Of a stretch of 64,000 bases of DNA, positions 24,701 to 38,803 are shown piece by piece (positions within the stretch are counted from its first letter, which is position 1; every line of letters starts with the position of its first letter). The translations under genes and the position numbers were made by a program. Below the pieces are notes generated by a model. The model had not been told where the DNA came from and made no database searches. It was given only the letters and a program-made list of their open reading frames with translations. Source of the stretch: Casuarius casuarius (taxonomy: Eukaryota > Chordata > Aves > Casuariiformes > Casuariidae); NCBI GenBank assembly GCA_003342895.1, contig PTFA01000009.1, forward strand, positions 10,495,943-10,559,942. The letters are read 5' to 3'.

Positions 24701-27700
24701 TTATGCTGTTTGCCATTAAAGATACATATCTAAAAATATTAAAGTGTCTTTAAGAAGCAGTAGAAAGAGGAGAAAAATAAAACTCCCTAACTGATAACAT
24801 GCCTTGAATAATGTGCTTGTTAAGTATGCGTGTGACTCTCACAGCTGCGTGGGATTTCAGAGCCCTTCCACAAGGGAGGGGAAGTGCTAGAAGCAGTCTC
24901 TAGTTGCCTGAGGCAGGGTTGTGGGCTTCCCCATGGGGCTGACCTGAGGGCTGGAAGTGAAATCACTGAGCTTGTGGCCTGGCTGTGATTAGCAGCCGGT
25001 GCCAGAAGACAGTGAATAGCAGCAGGAGGTATTTCTACTTACCATATGAGAGGTAACACTTAAAAGACAGTGCTGCTAGTAAGAAAAAAAAACACCCTGG
25101 AAGATACCTGTCTGCAGAATTGCTTCATTTTTTGCTATGCCTCTGAACACTTTGAAGTTGTTCTGGCAAGTGATGATTTAGTTTATTGTTTCTAGATATC
25201 TCAGCATGTATTTGCTGTGCTTTCCAACAGACATGTAAAGATTGCAAATAAATTGAAATAAACCCTTCAAAAATATATTATGTGCTGTAGTCAGTGGAAA
25301 TTTGTGAGGAACACCTATAAATTTTAAGAACTGACCACTTGCTTGCAGTACCAAAAAGCTGATGCACCCAACTTCCTTTCTGACCCTAATTCATAAGTTA
25401 CTTTTTAGGAATGGTTTCCTAATATAAAAGTTGCTTATGGCTCAGGTTTGTTTTTGTTCAACCCAAAGTTTCTTTTGACTAGGAACCCATGTTGGCCTGA
25501 TGAAACCCCAGAACTCTGGTCACTCCTGAAGGGTGGGAGACATTACATGACGCTCAGGACTGTTGGGAAACAACAGGATAAACTGTAAATAAATTATTAA
25601 GTACTGGAAGTTTGTGACCAACTTTTCACTATATTCCTTTATCTTTTAAGAAAGCTTCTCACAAAACTAAGTGAAAGTGCTAGTTTATGTATTTGTTAAC
25701 AAGCAGTTGTGCAATCACTTTTGGTGCTAGTCTGGAATCAGAGCCAACCAGGTAGGGTGATCTGAAGTAGAAGCAGCAATGAGAAGTAGCTGTGACACCT
25801 ACTTTCCCTCAAGTCCTTTAATCTTCATCTGGTTTGTGGTATTTCTGTGCTTTTTTTTCCATTTGTGGAAGAGAAAAGCTTGCAAGTCATTGTTTTGAAC
25901 AACATCCTAAGATCCTTCTTCATGGAAAATCTCCATCGTATTCTGTTCCGTCAGACAAAAGGATGTGTGAGATGGTGAAAAGCATGAGGGTAATTTTGCA
26001 ACCAAACCCAGTTTGTGCCCTGATGTATAAACATCAAAAGGAAGCAAATCCTGTTTTTTTCCACAGTTTTGTTACAAATCTTACTGTTTTTTTTTGGACA
26101 TGATTTTTTTTCATTTAAAAATCAAATTTTCAAAGTTGTTCAACCTCTTTCATGCAAAATGGATGAGTGTTGCTTAGTATAGTCTACTTCTTAAGCTTAA
26201 CTCTCTCCAAATCTTTTGGTAACTGGAGAGAATTTTACTAGATGTATTTGTTATACCTAGTGAGGAGGTAACTGAAGCAATCTAAAGCTATTGGCAGGGC
26301 AAGTAAAATGGAGGATAAAAGCAGTGTTGATAGTTCTGTTTCTTAACTGGCAGCTCCTGACCATATGCCATTATAAGGAGTTCTCATTTTTTTTTCCTGA
26401 TATGGCTCGAACACTTAACGCTTGAAGAAGGCAGAAGGCCCATTACCAGGGATGTAGAAAATGCAGCACTGAGCAGCAGTAATGATCTGTAGAGAAGGCC
26501 TATATTCATGAATGTTGATGTGAACAGCTTCATGGTGAAGAAAATTCACTGAGTACTAGAACTTCAGATTACAAAAGTTAGATCAATAGTTTTCATAGGT
26601 TGAGAGCTTTGATCTTTGTTAAAATAAACTGTTAATTCCTACTCCGGTGTTTTGAAGAGTTCACTATGTGAAGCTGCAATGTGAGTGGGTAGATGTGGCA
26701 GGAAGCTGCCACTTATATCCTAGAAAAATGAGCTCCTATGATATAAAAATAAATATGAAACGTGGAACAAAAGCTTTTTTGTTTCTTGAGATTGGCAAGG
26801 CTTTCTGCAAGGACAGAAAGTCATGCAAAAGTGCTTATTGGAGGTATTGATTAGAGTTTTAACAGTCATTCACTGAAGGAAGAATGAAACAATAGCTCTA
26901 CAGTGGCTTCTGAAGCAGGGAAGATTCTGGAGCCAAAACACATCTGCAAGGATTGGACAAATGTCTAATCTAGTCTTACTTTATAACAAACATAATTATG
27001 CTTTTTTAAACTAAGCTTGATTTTTTTCTCAGAAATGCTTGATTAGAGGCTTTCGGTTTTGTTTTTGCTTTTAAAGCTTTGAAAACAGATCTTCATAAAG
27101 CGTGAGAGAATCATTAAAGAACAATTAAGCCAGATGGTAGGGTTTGGTTTAGAAACGGGGACTTGTCTGTGAATTTTTCAGCTTGAGCAATGGTAGAGCA
27201 ACTTAGAGGCAATATATGGGGGGTTTTTTATATTGAAAGAGTCATATTAGTCTTCTGTATCTCATTCCTGTCAACTTTTTGTAGACTGCTTCATGAGATC
27301 TGAAGTTTTTAATGGGTCTTAGTAACCAGGGGACAATTTTTTTTTTTTTAGATAGATTTCTATGATATTCAGAGTTTCAATTAACTAACTCTTTTGAGAA
27401 GAAATATCCTGGAAAACACATGGTGACTTGTAGTCTAAGAAGTGCAGTTTTCCTTGAAAATAGCTAGTTCATGTATAAGGAAGCTTTTACATACTGACGT
27501 GGCAATAAGCATCTGTAGCAGGAAAAATGTATGTAATCAGCCTGTCTAATTTGGGCATTAAACACTAGCTACTTCACCCAGCTTAGTGAGCTGACTCTTC
27601 AAACTGCTGCACTGGTGCAGGCACCCAGCCAGGTCCCCGAGTGACTGCTGGCTGCAGCAGCTGCTGGTGGCCAGAGCGGCTTCACCTAGGGATGGGCCGT

Positions 27701-28592
27701 GGTGTTCTGGTCCTCTCACAGGGCCCACCCTTGAACTGCCCTCAGGCTCAGGGACCCCTGACGTGTGTGGCGAAGGTGTGCTGGAAGATACCCATGAAGA
27801 AACTTCATCTGCCTAGACAGGCAGAGCCTGCATCTGCAAGCTTTTAGAGATCCTTATCTACCACTCTCCATTGACTAGTTAGGGAATGCAAATACTTAGT
27901 TTAGGACTGCTTTGCTAGCCACCTTAACATTAGATTCAAGTTAGGTCTCCAACAGTGCCCTTCATGTTAAGAAATTCATAGAAATCAAAAATTTTCAAAA
28001 TGCATAGTAGTACCATTGATGGCTCTTCTTCAATCATATAACAATCTGTAATGTCCCCAAACCTTACCTAGATTTCAAGTCTTGGAGGATGTGTTCTCGT
28101 GTTGTATTGTGATTTAATGAAGTTTCTTTTGTTCTGTTATTACCTGAGGTGGAATCTCTGGAGCTGGATTAAACTAATTTCCCCCTTGGTGTAGACTGGA
28201 AAGTTGCCACTGAAAGGTAACATTGTAACATAGATATGTTAAGGGTGAGTCCCTTGCTCTTTGTATGACTGCATAATATCAAAGATTGTGCAATATTCAT
28301 TCAGTCCAGGATGAAACAAGCGTGAAATTGGAGGACAGACATGGAAATCTTCATTCATTTTCACCACTTTACCCTTGAGCCCAGTAATGTGTTTGACCAA
28401 ACTATAGCTTTATTGATTACGCCATTACTGAAAACCTTAGTACACCTCATTCTTCTAGTTTCTCAAAAATTATAGAGGTACATTTTAGTTTTTTGATGGT
28501 TTCTCATCTGTCTAATTAGAAAATGAACTGTGTTGGTCACAGGTGAAGTTCGCGTGGATATTTTGCTGTCATTTGTGTTTCCTGATAATGTT

Positions 28593-28613
28593 GGGGGGGG
28601 GGGNGGGGGGGGG
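28593..28613. repeat. Poly(G) tract with one N
   Basis: Eleven G, an N at 28604, then nine G. The length is unreliable, as homopolymer G runs are hard to sequence. Confidence 0.8.
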
Positions 28614-31600
28614 TCTTGTTCATTTGCACATTGTTGGAAGTCAGGGAACCTTGGGATTTGCTGAGTTTTCAAACGAAATAAAACTTTATCATCTGTCTGT
28701 TATCCACTATTCCATTTCTACTATGACAATCTTTACTCTTCTTTCGTGCCTCAGTAAAAGCATTAAAACACGATAGTGATTTCTGTTACCTAGAATTTGT
28801 AGATTGTTTCATTATATCAGTATTCATATGTAGTGGAAATGCTTAGTGTTTTCTTGAAGGCTGACTATAATTCGTCTTTACAAAATATTGGTCAGGGATC
28901 TGGAGCAGATCCCGTTGCAACTATGAACATTTAAAAGGTCACGATGTCTTTTATAGAGGATGAAGGAATCCCAGTTAATTTCACTGAGATTCAGTGGATG
29001 TCCTTCACTGATATTTAGCCAGGTCTGGGGAAAGGGCTGTATGTGTACTGGTGGTCAGACTTGATTTTTAGGTTTTCTTTGCTTTCATGTACACAGACCA
29101 GCTATGTTCTAAAGACCTTTCCCTGCCTGTGTAAGAGTCCTGAAACTGCTGTGAAACTGTGATAAGGTACAAATGTGCAGGTCTCTAGCATGAGAAATCT
29201 ACTGCCAATAATATTCCTCTGCTCCTGCCTTCTATCATTTTGTAACTTGTTTCTTCTCTCTAATTGCACGTATGTAGAGATAACTTCCAAAGGGGCAAGC
29301 AAGCCCCCAGAAAAATTCCTAGAAGAGCTCCACATGGGGGACCCAAAAATATAATTTAAAATGATTGCTCAATAAATAAGATATCGTAGTCAGTTGCGAT
29401 GCCATCTGCAAAGTATGATATGAACAATGGATGACTCATATAGTTTGCTTGTGAATTATCTCAAAATTACCCTAAGTGTAGCAACACTTCTATAACAAAT
29501 TTTCTTAGATACTGTACAATAAAATATAGGATAAGAATCTGAATATTTCAAGATGTACAGACTGGTTTGTAATATATAACCTTTCTACTTTGCTGAATAT
29601 GATCTCAAGTAAATTACCCTAAACCGTAGTTGCAATACACAAAAATAGTTACTTAAGTTTAACCAGCAAACCAACCATGAAGGTGTGTAGTGGATTAAAA
29701 TTATTTTTTGAGAAAAAGAACTTGTGTAATATTTAGAGAATTTGAGCCATAAGGTTTAATTACAGAGCATTTAATTTCCATAAGCACTTAATTTCATATT
29801 TAATATTGTTTCTTTAAAAATGCATTGTCCTACTAATTTATATAATAAAAAGGTAATTAACACCATTAACAAATATTGTTTGAATTAAATTTGTTATGTA
29901 GTTACAAAAGGCTGTATACTCATTTTAGAGTACATGGTTTCTGCTGATCTTCATATAAATAGTGCACAGAACACATTTACACCAAACCAAAGCTTTTAGT
30001 CCATGTGGCATGTTGTATAGAAGAATCAGTAAATTCCAGTCTCTAAAAGTGATGTTGCAGTGTAGTAACTTCAGCTTGATCATTGGCAATCTTCTCAGGG
30101 AGATAATATTAATTTATATTTTCAGTGTGTTTCCTGATTGAAAAATAGAAACAAGTCAGTGACGATATTTCTGGGTTTTGTATTCAAAATTCAAAAACAT
30201 TAAAGTTTTTTTAACTAGTTTGATTGGTCAGATACTCAGCAAGTGCATGAGATTAAAAAGGGCCCTCTCTTACTTATTTTTTATTACTCCTTTATTAATG
30301 CTGTAGCTGTATATCACTCAGCAGCTAGATTTCTTGTTAGTTGGAAAGAAGTTGTAAAATATGGAAAGCAATCTTTGAGGTATGTCGTTTTGTTATATTT
30401 GAGTTATAGACAGTATTGAGCGTAAACTATCCAGTTCTGTGTAATATCAGAAGTGTAAGGGGCCCTGAAACAACCAGGTTGTTTATATTCTTCAAGTGTC
30501 GACATCCATGGAATGCCTGAAAGTGAGGTTTGCTTCTGAACACAATTTATTTATAACTTCTGTTTGTCAAAAGGGTGTCAAAGATACAGAACAGTGCTAT
30601 GTGGGTCAGTGGATGGCCTGGAACTACAGAACTTAAATTGTTCTCTTAATATATTGAAAGAATATTTTGCATCCCCCAAATCCCCATTTATCGAATCACT
30701 GTCTTCCCAAGTACAGCTAGATAATTAATAAAATGAAGCTATACTTTGTAGTGGCCAAGGAATAGTATCTGATTTGGCATAATACAGTTCAGCACCATTT
30801 ACTTCACGAAGGTAGCAAGAAATATATGCTCCATACATTTGGGTTTTTTTCTTAGCTGCAGAAACATGGCTTTGGCTTTTGAACATGGCCATGACAAAAC
30901 CAATAAAATCACATATAAAGATGTATGAGTATGTGAACTGACTATGAATATTGGATAGTAGTAAGCAAATGGAAAGAAGTGCTGGTTTGTAGTCTAGCCT
31001 TACAGAAGAGCTTGGCAAGAGCAAGTCAGATTTAAACTTTCTTATTGCCTTTTTCTCCTTTTTATGTGGATATACGTAGCTTTATCAAACAGACTTCTCT
31101 TTGGTTAATAGTCTAAGAGAAGAATGTAATGAATGATATTATGTGGTAGATAAGTGACAGCAATACTATAATCCAATCTAGCTAGCTTCATCTGGTTTTC
31201 CTAGCAGTCAAAAACCTAACACCCTTGTCTCCAGTTGAATTTTATTGCAGAATATTTAACAGTCCTTAAATATCCTGCAGTAAGATTCACCTCCTCCTGC
31301 TTGCCCCCTTTTTACGTACCTTTTTGCTAATGAAAATGAGTGTGGATGGAAGGGGAAAGTGTATCTCTTGTAGGTCGCACTAGTAACCTGTAATGCAGCT
31401 GATATACCTGAATGACAGTATGCGAGAAAACTCTCTGATCCCAGAAGCAGAAAGTCCTGTTGTGTATGTGGATACTTTGCTCAAATGAGTTGCAGCACCT
31501 AGGAACTAAATTACTTTTCTTTCAGAGAATACGTGGGGGACAAAAGAAAAAGGCAGTCTTATTCCCGTTGTTGAAGAAAAGAACATTTTTACCTGGTACA

Positions 31601-32213
31601 TTTGCTAATTGTATGAAAAATTAAATCATAGAGAAATACTGCAAAATATTTTCCACAGTAGTTGATAGATTTCTAAGTTCATTGGTATTGTACTAAAATC
31701 AAATTATAGCAAATCTGGCAGTTTCTGTCAGCTAAGCACAGTGGGGTGCATCTTTTCTGGGAAGTAGGCTTCTGCCCATTTCTCCTACCGTACAACTATA
31801 GGGAAGCTTTACGTTGTGCCTGAAAGCAAGCACAATTTATATCAGAGATTCTTGCATCCATACATTTTTGTATAGAATTGTACGGGAGGTTTTACCCCTG
31901 CCAAAATGCCACCAAGCTCAATGCTAAGCTTGGTTAGTCATTCATTCAGAAATAAAGCAATGGTCTTCAAGTTTCTGAAAGCTGCCTCTCTGGGAGTTTT
32001 CCGAGACACTTAACTGATGTAATTATATAAAAATATCTCTTCGCTATTACCTGGCTTTGGGTGGGTGTAACCTTTGTTGCACTTTGTACATTCCTGTGTT
32101 TTATATGAGAATAACTGTGATAAATTTTAGTGCAGAGCATCTGATTCAGATTTCACCTGTCACATTGGCAGTGTTTCATTTATGATTCATTTTCAGTGTC
32201 TTCTACAACAGTT

Positions 32214-32236
32214 AAAAAAAAAAAAAAAAAAAAAAA
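32214..32236. repeat. Poly(A) tract, 23 A
   Basis: Uninterrupted A run followed by tccaccaccaac; no recognised element beside it. Confidence 0.85.
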
Positions 32237-32518
32237 TCCACCACCAACAAAAAAAGCCCCTGTCAAGCAATGAGGAAATAACTTGCCAGAAAGTATTTGT
32301 GGTCCACATAAAGGAGGAAATTCAAATACCCAAAAGCCTGGAGCACAAGAAGAACAGTGCTCTAGTCAGTGTAAAGCTAATTGAATCAGTGTACAAAGAG
32401 CGCACACCAAATTCTAATGAAGTTAATAAATAAAACTAAATCAGAGGGACCTAAACTGTGATGTTAAATTCTGGGTTGGATCCAGAGCTGAACTTCACAG
32501 AATTGAATGGAAAGAGAA

Positions 32519-32576
32519 GCAGAGTCATTTTTACTCTTGATTTATAAGCAGAATCATTTTTACTCTTGATTTATAC
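32519..32576. repeat. Tandem duplication, 29-bp period, two copies
   Basis: Two adjacent copies of a unit containing tcatttttactcttgattt, starting with gcagagtca in the first and gcagaatca in the second. The near-identity implies a recent slip or local duplication. Confidence 0.9.
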
Positions 32577-35500
32577 ATCTTGAAAAATCATTTCATTTCA
32601 ATAGATTAGTATAAACCTGTTAAATTATTTTAGATCATCTTAGAATCTAGATCAAATTCTGCCTAAAGATATATTTGCACAAATACCCCTATGTATCTAC
32701 AGGCAGACATTGAGCCTAACTTCTATAGTTAGAACGATATTCAGGATTAAATGCTTTTGGCAAGGCCAGAGCTGAACTTGTGTTCTCTGAAATGTATCTG
32801 AATGTTGTTTATGTTAATTTGGGGTTTGTTTCAGCAGTAGTGAAATCTGTGATGGATCATTTGTTAGACAAAAGGGTTTTTTTTCAGGACCTAAACTTTT
32901 TGCTCTGTCACAAATAGCTGTTTGAACTGTGTTATTTTCAGTTTCTAACTGGTTTTATCCTTGGTTTACAAGTATTCTTAAAAATACATATTATATATGT
33001 GTATGTGTACATACATAGACAGATATGATACGATTATATATGCATTTTGATTCCACATCAGTGAAGTCCCTGGCAGTTATGTCATGAACATCAACAGAAG
33101 TGGAATCAGATATGATCTTGCTGCCTAAACAATAATCTGGTAAAAGTCAATGTACTGCTAGGATACTATCACTTCCTATGGCAATTTGTCTACAAAAAAC
33201 TGCCTTCTCTCTTTTCCACTATTAGCTCAAGAATGGCTTTTTCCCCAGTTTTTCTAAATAACTCCCAGGCTTGTATCTTCTTAGTTGACACAGGAATTTT
33301 GTCTGCCAGCTTTAAAACTGCGGGAAACAGGGAGGCCTTTTATGGAAATGCTGACACAACTTTATCTATAGCAGAGCAATGCAAACCATCTGTTTTCTAT
33401 AAGGTGGTTATTATCTTTCCTTGTCAAACTTATCACTATGAAAATATTTTGCTCTCTCTTTCAATATCTGTAATGTACAAAAGTGTAGTTACTGAAGCAG
33501 TGAGAATGAACTATGTGAAAGATAGTTGTTCCTTTTGATGCCATGCAGATAATAGATCAATTTATACTTCAGCTCCAGAGGCAAAAAAATACATATTCCT
33601 TTTTATACTATCCCAGTTCATCAGTTCTGGTAGTTCTTCAGAGAAGCAACATGTAAGAGCACACTTACACATGCATGTTATTCTGCAGCTGGAAAAATTG
33701 CTACTCAATCTACTTGTTAAAAAATTGTCTGCCAGATGTCTGTACTGAAGAGCCGTTGTGTGGGGTAGATTGTCAATGATGGGGTTGATCCATTAACTTC
33801 AGTGCAACTGTACCCGTTTGCACAAACCAAAGATGATATGTAGCCTGTGAAAATTTGTGTTTTTTATCTTTTGGTCATTTAATGCAATTCTGTGTATTGT
33901 TCTTTGTCCCATATGTAATATTTAGGTTCATTAAAACAGGTAGATGTTAGGAGACTGTAAGCCTTGAAGGATTTTGATTTGAACTGTAAATAAGGCACTG
34001 ATGCATATGTCTTATTATGTGCATCAGGTATATTTTGCAATATTACTGAAAGTCCTAAATCTTGCATTTCTTTTGGAAAAGACCCAGGCAACAAAGCACT
34101 TTACCAGAGGTGATTGTAGATATGTTAGCAGTTTGCTTTAGATCATTGTTTCTTTAAAGCAGAAACTAAGTTAAGCTTAAAGACAGCTGAAAAGCTTGCC
34201 TTGAGTACTGGCCATTCATTAAGTATTTGGAAGGCCTGAGCACAGCACAGATGCATGAAAATCTGACCTCGCATGAGATAGAGCCTGCACATATGCTGCA
34301 GAGTCTGGCTCGTGGCTAGTATACTATATTGCCAAGGCCTCTGTGTGCGTGCAGATGAGCAGTGCAGCTGATGCCTAGCAGCTCCACTACTGCACACTGA
34401 TTCTGGAGGGCTGTCTATGTCTAGTCTATGTCTAGCACTAGTACGCATCTTTAATTTCTGAAATAATCACTCCTTATTTCCTGCAGTGCATTTTATTTTA
34501 GAAAAATTCATTTTAACTATACTAATGAATTCGATTCCACATATGAGCCAGCTAACCTTATAGGGTTAATTATGTTTTGACAATATGGCCTTATTTGCAC
34601 AGAAGATTATATTGGGAGTAGGTGCATGAGGCTTGGATTACAGCGCAGACCAATGGTGGAGAAGGGGGAGGAACTTGTGAGGAAGGACACTGGCAATGTG
34701 AAATTTCTTGACTACTGTGAATAAATTTAGCAATAGGACATTGTGTTCTGGAAATTATCACAAACCTCTAGCGTGCTTTGTGGATAGATGCCAGCTATTT
34801 CTAATCCTCTGGGAACATTCTTAGAACAGAATGATAGATACATATATATATAAAACAGATGCTGATTGAGAGACTAGAAGTCAAAATCTTCAACTCGTAT
34901 AAACTGGAGAAGATTGAATTTACTGACAACTACTGACTTCAGAGCTGTGAATCACTGGATCAGCTAAGAATACAGCCCTTAATTTCTAGCCTTTTTCTGC
35001 AAGCGCACAAGAAACATGAGTATTGGGGATGCTCTTGATTGTAATATTTTGAAAGAGGTAAAACATTAGTATTCTAAAGCTATGGTAAAATTGAAGTATA
35101 ATATGTCTAATTATTTAACTTTCATTAGGCTGATAGTAGGATTTCAGTAGGCTGATAAAACAAAATACGTTAATTTGCATATGGAAGTTGCAGTCTTATT
35201 TTGCACAGTAATGGCAGTAGTGACTCAAGCAGTAAAGCCACATCTTGAAGGAACTGAACATAAAAATCTTAAAGGTTTTGAAGAACCATGGTAATGATGC
35301 AGTTTCTGTCATCTTGATCATAGCAAGCATCAGACATTATTATTGTTACGAAGAGCATGTTCCAACATATCTAGTACCTTGCTGAGATGAATGTCTGTTT
35401 CTAAACTGATAGTAAAAAATTGCAGATGATTGTCCTAAATTGGTGTGTGCTAATGCTTTTATCTAAGCTAAGAATAGGTTGAGGCATTTTGGGTTGTTTC

Positions 35501-37910
35501 TTGCCTGGTGAGTTACTGATGACTGCAAAATTTTATTGAGTTCTCTAATGGGAAATAGTAAAATTAAGGCATCCTCTGGATGGTAACTCAAAGGCATGTA
35601 AGGTGCTGAAGTGAAGGAGAGAAACAGGTTTTCTTAGGGAAAGACAAAGTTTCAGAGGAGAAATTTTGGGTTTGGAGGAGGAAAGTGAACTGGAAGGGTT
35701 TTGAGGGTCAGAAAATGAAATGACATAAAAACATAAAAAGATAGGAAGTAGAGATGCTCTTTGAGAAATGTAAGACCTTGGAAAGGCTCAGGTGAGCTTG
35801 TGATAAACTGGAGTTCATATAAACCAAGCAGAGCATGCTTTGAGGTTCTCCTGAAAGTCATCTGAAACTAGCAAAGAGAGCTAGTGAACTGACTTGTGTC
35901 ATGTTTATATTCCTGGAAGCTTTTTCAAGCAGGGGAGAGCCCAAAGGTTATGGAAAGTCCTAAACTGTAGGGTTGGAAACAGTGATTAGACTGTTCTTAT
36001 TTGTTGCATATATTACAGTCTTAAATACTGCGTCACAGATGTGGTTGGTGACACATTTGATGTACCAGTAATAGACACTTCTTACAGTCTATTGTATTAG
36101 ATTACAAGAGACAAACCTGTGCTGAAAGTTGTTTATAAGGAGCTGAAGTAATCAGATTGGTCATGAAATTTCAGTGCCTCTAAATGTAACGTGATAATGC
36201 TTTGCATGAGATTAATGCCTACTGACATTAATGGGTGTCCTGATTGATTTTAGTGGCTTAGTCCCCAAAGGTCTTTCATTTAATAGCACTGAAGACTAAG
36301 CAATTAAAAAAAAAATAGTGTTGTTTTTTCAGCCAGGTATGTGCTGCTATCATTTGATTTTGGAAGTAGGTAAATCAGGACACAGCTTTTCACTGTTAAA
36401 CTGAGTCTAAGGTAATGTGCAGGATTCCTGGGTTCCAGCTGACGACTTCCACTTCAAAGAACAAACCAGGTCTGGTTGTAAGCCAGCGTTCCCTGTGTAG
36501 TTCTTGCAGGTTTCTGAGTGTAATGAAAGACGAGGTATTAAAACCGACAATGGGGTATAATCATACTCTAATTATAGAGTAGCCATATACTTTGATTTGT
36601 TCCTTAGAAGTTATCTCAAATGTATGTGGAGCATAGACTTCCAGCCAAATATCTAAGTTATATCACTTCAGCTTGAATGCTTCTCTCAACTCCACATAGA
36701 TTTTCATTCTGTTACAAAAGGAAAAATAAACAGTGCTTGTATGTTTTATGCGTTATAGGCACCTGATTGCAGCTTAACTCCACTGTGAGAGTTAACTCCT
36801 GAAATATGGTGTCAGTGTTTGTAGAGCTTGACTTGTGACTTTCTTGGGCTTTTAAAGGCTCAAATCAATGAAACTGTTCTAGGATAAAATTAAAAAGAGA
36901 AAAAAGATAAAGTAGTTTTTAAAGGAAGAACTAAGGGAAATAGAAAATAGAAGTTCAAAGCAGACAGTAGCTGGAGGTGGTGACAGCTGGTTTGTTTTAA
37001 ACTTTGCATCCCTACTTGAATTTTAATTCATTCAAAATCTTTTTAGTATGGACTATTTGCCTCACAGAAGTTCATAGTGCTTCATGCCTAAAGTATGGAA
37101 GCATATCCAATGAATAAGAGCAGGATAGCCTTGCAGAAAAGCCTTTCATTTCCTCTGTCCCAGAAACCATAATCCTGCAGGAGAGCAAAGTAATGGCTGG
37201 TATGTTTTTTTTCTTTGTTTTTTTTTAAAGATCCTTTATCAGCCTTATGTATCTAAATGAATAATAAAAAGTCAGCAAAGAAGAAATTCTATCCGCCCTG
37301 TCAATATCCTTTTTTCATGCTCATCACACTTTTTTAGTTTGCATGGACCAAGGATTGGGAAAATACCAGAGGCAAGTTAAAAATGAAATTAAAATAAAAA
37401 AAAAAAAGTAACTTTATTCAAATGCAGGACACAGTCATAGAAGGCCTCTGGATATACAGAGATGTCTCTAATTATGCTTTCACAGTAGATTTTTCTCAAT
37501 GCCTACTTGTAGATTTAAACAAGAATAATTTAATGTTACGTTTCCAGCTGTCGTGCAAAGACAAAATAAGATTTGGTCTTGTTTAAACTTCGTCCTTAAA
37601 TTTAATGAATTTATACAACACTCTGAAAGTGGAGTAAGGATATTCTTCCTCTGTCCTAGCTTTATTATTGTTCTTCTAGGAATTAAATTAAATTATAGTG
37701 GTCTGCCAATGTGAGACTCTATTTGAAGATATCCTAGCAGTCGCAGTATGCAAACGCCAGCCTGTGCTATAAATCTGAAAGTTTTCACCATCCAGTCTGG
37801 ATGAATTAAGGGAACCTTGAGAATTTTCTTCAATCAGTAATGGTGAAAAGATATAATTGGGTCAGGTCAATGAAGACATTTTTTCCTCAACCTGATTTAG
37901 ATGTCTTTTC

Positions 37911-37929
37911 TTTTTTTTTTTTTTTTTTT
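37911..37929. repeat. Poly(T) tract, 19 T
   Basis: Uninterrupted T run; simple repeat. Confidence 0.85.
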
Positions 37930-38782
37930 AATATAAGACTTTTCTGGTATAAAGATCTTAGTAAGCAAAAGCAATGTTTTCTTGACTAAAATAGGTAATT
38001 TCAACAAACTTGAAAATAGAAGAACAAGTATGTCTGATAAAACCATGGTATTTCCTTGGTATTTCAATAGTTCAGCACTTTCCAACAAGAAATCTTTTAG
38101 AAAAATTCCTGACCAGTGCGTGTTCTCTCGCTCTTACATTCAGTCTAAAGAGTTTTCTCAGCCCGAAATGTTACTGAACATAATTGGGCTCCACTGTCTG
38201 TTACTTGTAATTCTGAATATTCTTAGGCATTGAAAGATGAAAACTGTTATGGTTCCTATATCTGTAAGTAATGAATTACAGGTTTCACGTCTGCAGAATG
38301 TAAGAGTCCTTGAAGTGGTAAATGCTTCTAAATCCCCCTGTGTCATAGGAGAAACTGGTTTGCTAATTGTTAATGCCATGAGAGAGTTACCAGTGTTATT
38401 TTTGGGGGGGTCCCGATTCTGAGAATGTCTAAGTATCCTCTCGTGTGTTGAACAGTTCAACTGGACAGTTCACAGACCACCAAAAGCTTAATTTCATGGC
38501 CTTTTACCCTTGCTACTAGCGAGGGATAACATGGCACTCAAGCAGAAGTGTTATTACTGAAAATAAAAGAAAGCAATACCCACTTAACTTGTTCCTATAT
38601 CAGTTCGTATGCAACATACTACAGCTATCCTGTCTCTACAGGATCAAGGTCCTAATGCATTTTGAAGTTTGTTATTTTGATTTTTATTTCAAGGGCATTT
38701 AGAATTATAGAAAGAACTTGGAATTCCTCCCACATATCTTAAAGTAATAGAAAAATCTGTTGGTCATGAGACCCATCTAAAT

Positions 38783-38803
38783 CACACACACGTGTGCGCA
38801 TGC
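38783..38803. repeat. Alternating purine-pyrimidine tract with E-box palindrome
   Basis: Twenty-one consecutive alternating bases, CA repeats passing into cgtgtgcgcatgc, able in principle to form Z-DNA. It contains the palindrome CACACGTGTG at 38787-38796, whose centre is the E-box CACGTG. Confidence 0.75.

Larger units (their letters stand above)
19551..32213 (+). other. Non-coding: presumed intron 1, part 3
   Basis: No supported exon. Two islands with higher GC stand out (about 24840-25030 and 27600-27850), as does a very AT-rich block at 29340-30000 with repeated homeodomain-type TAATTA sites. A 17-A tract lies at 21750-21766 and a poly-G run with one N at 28593-28613. Confidence 0.55.
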
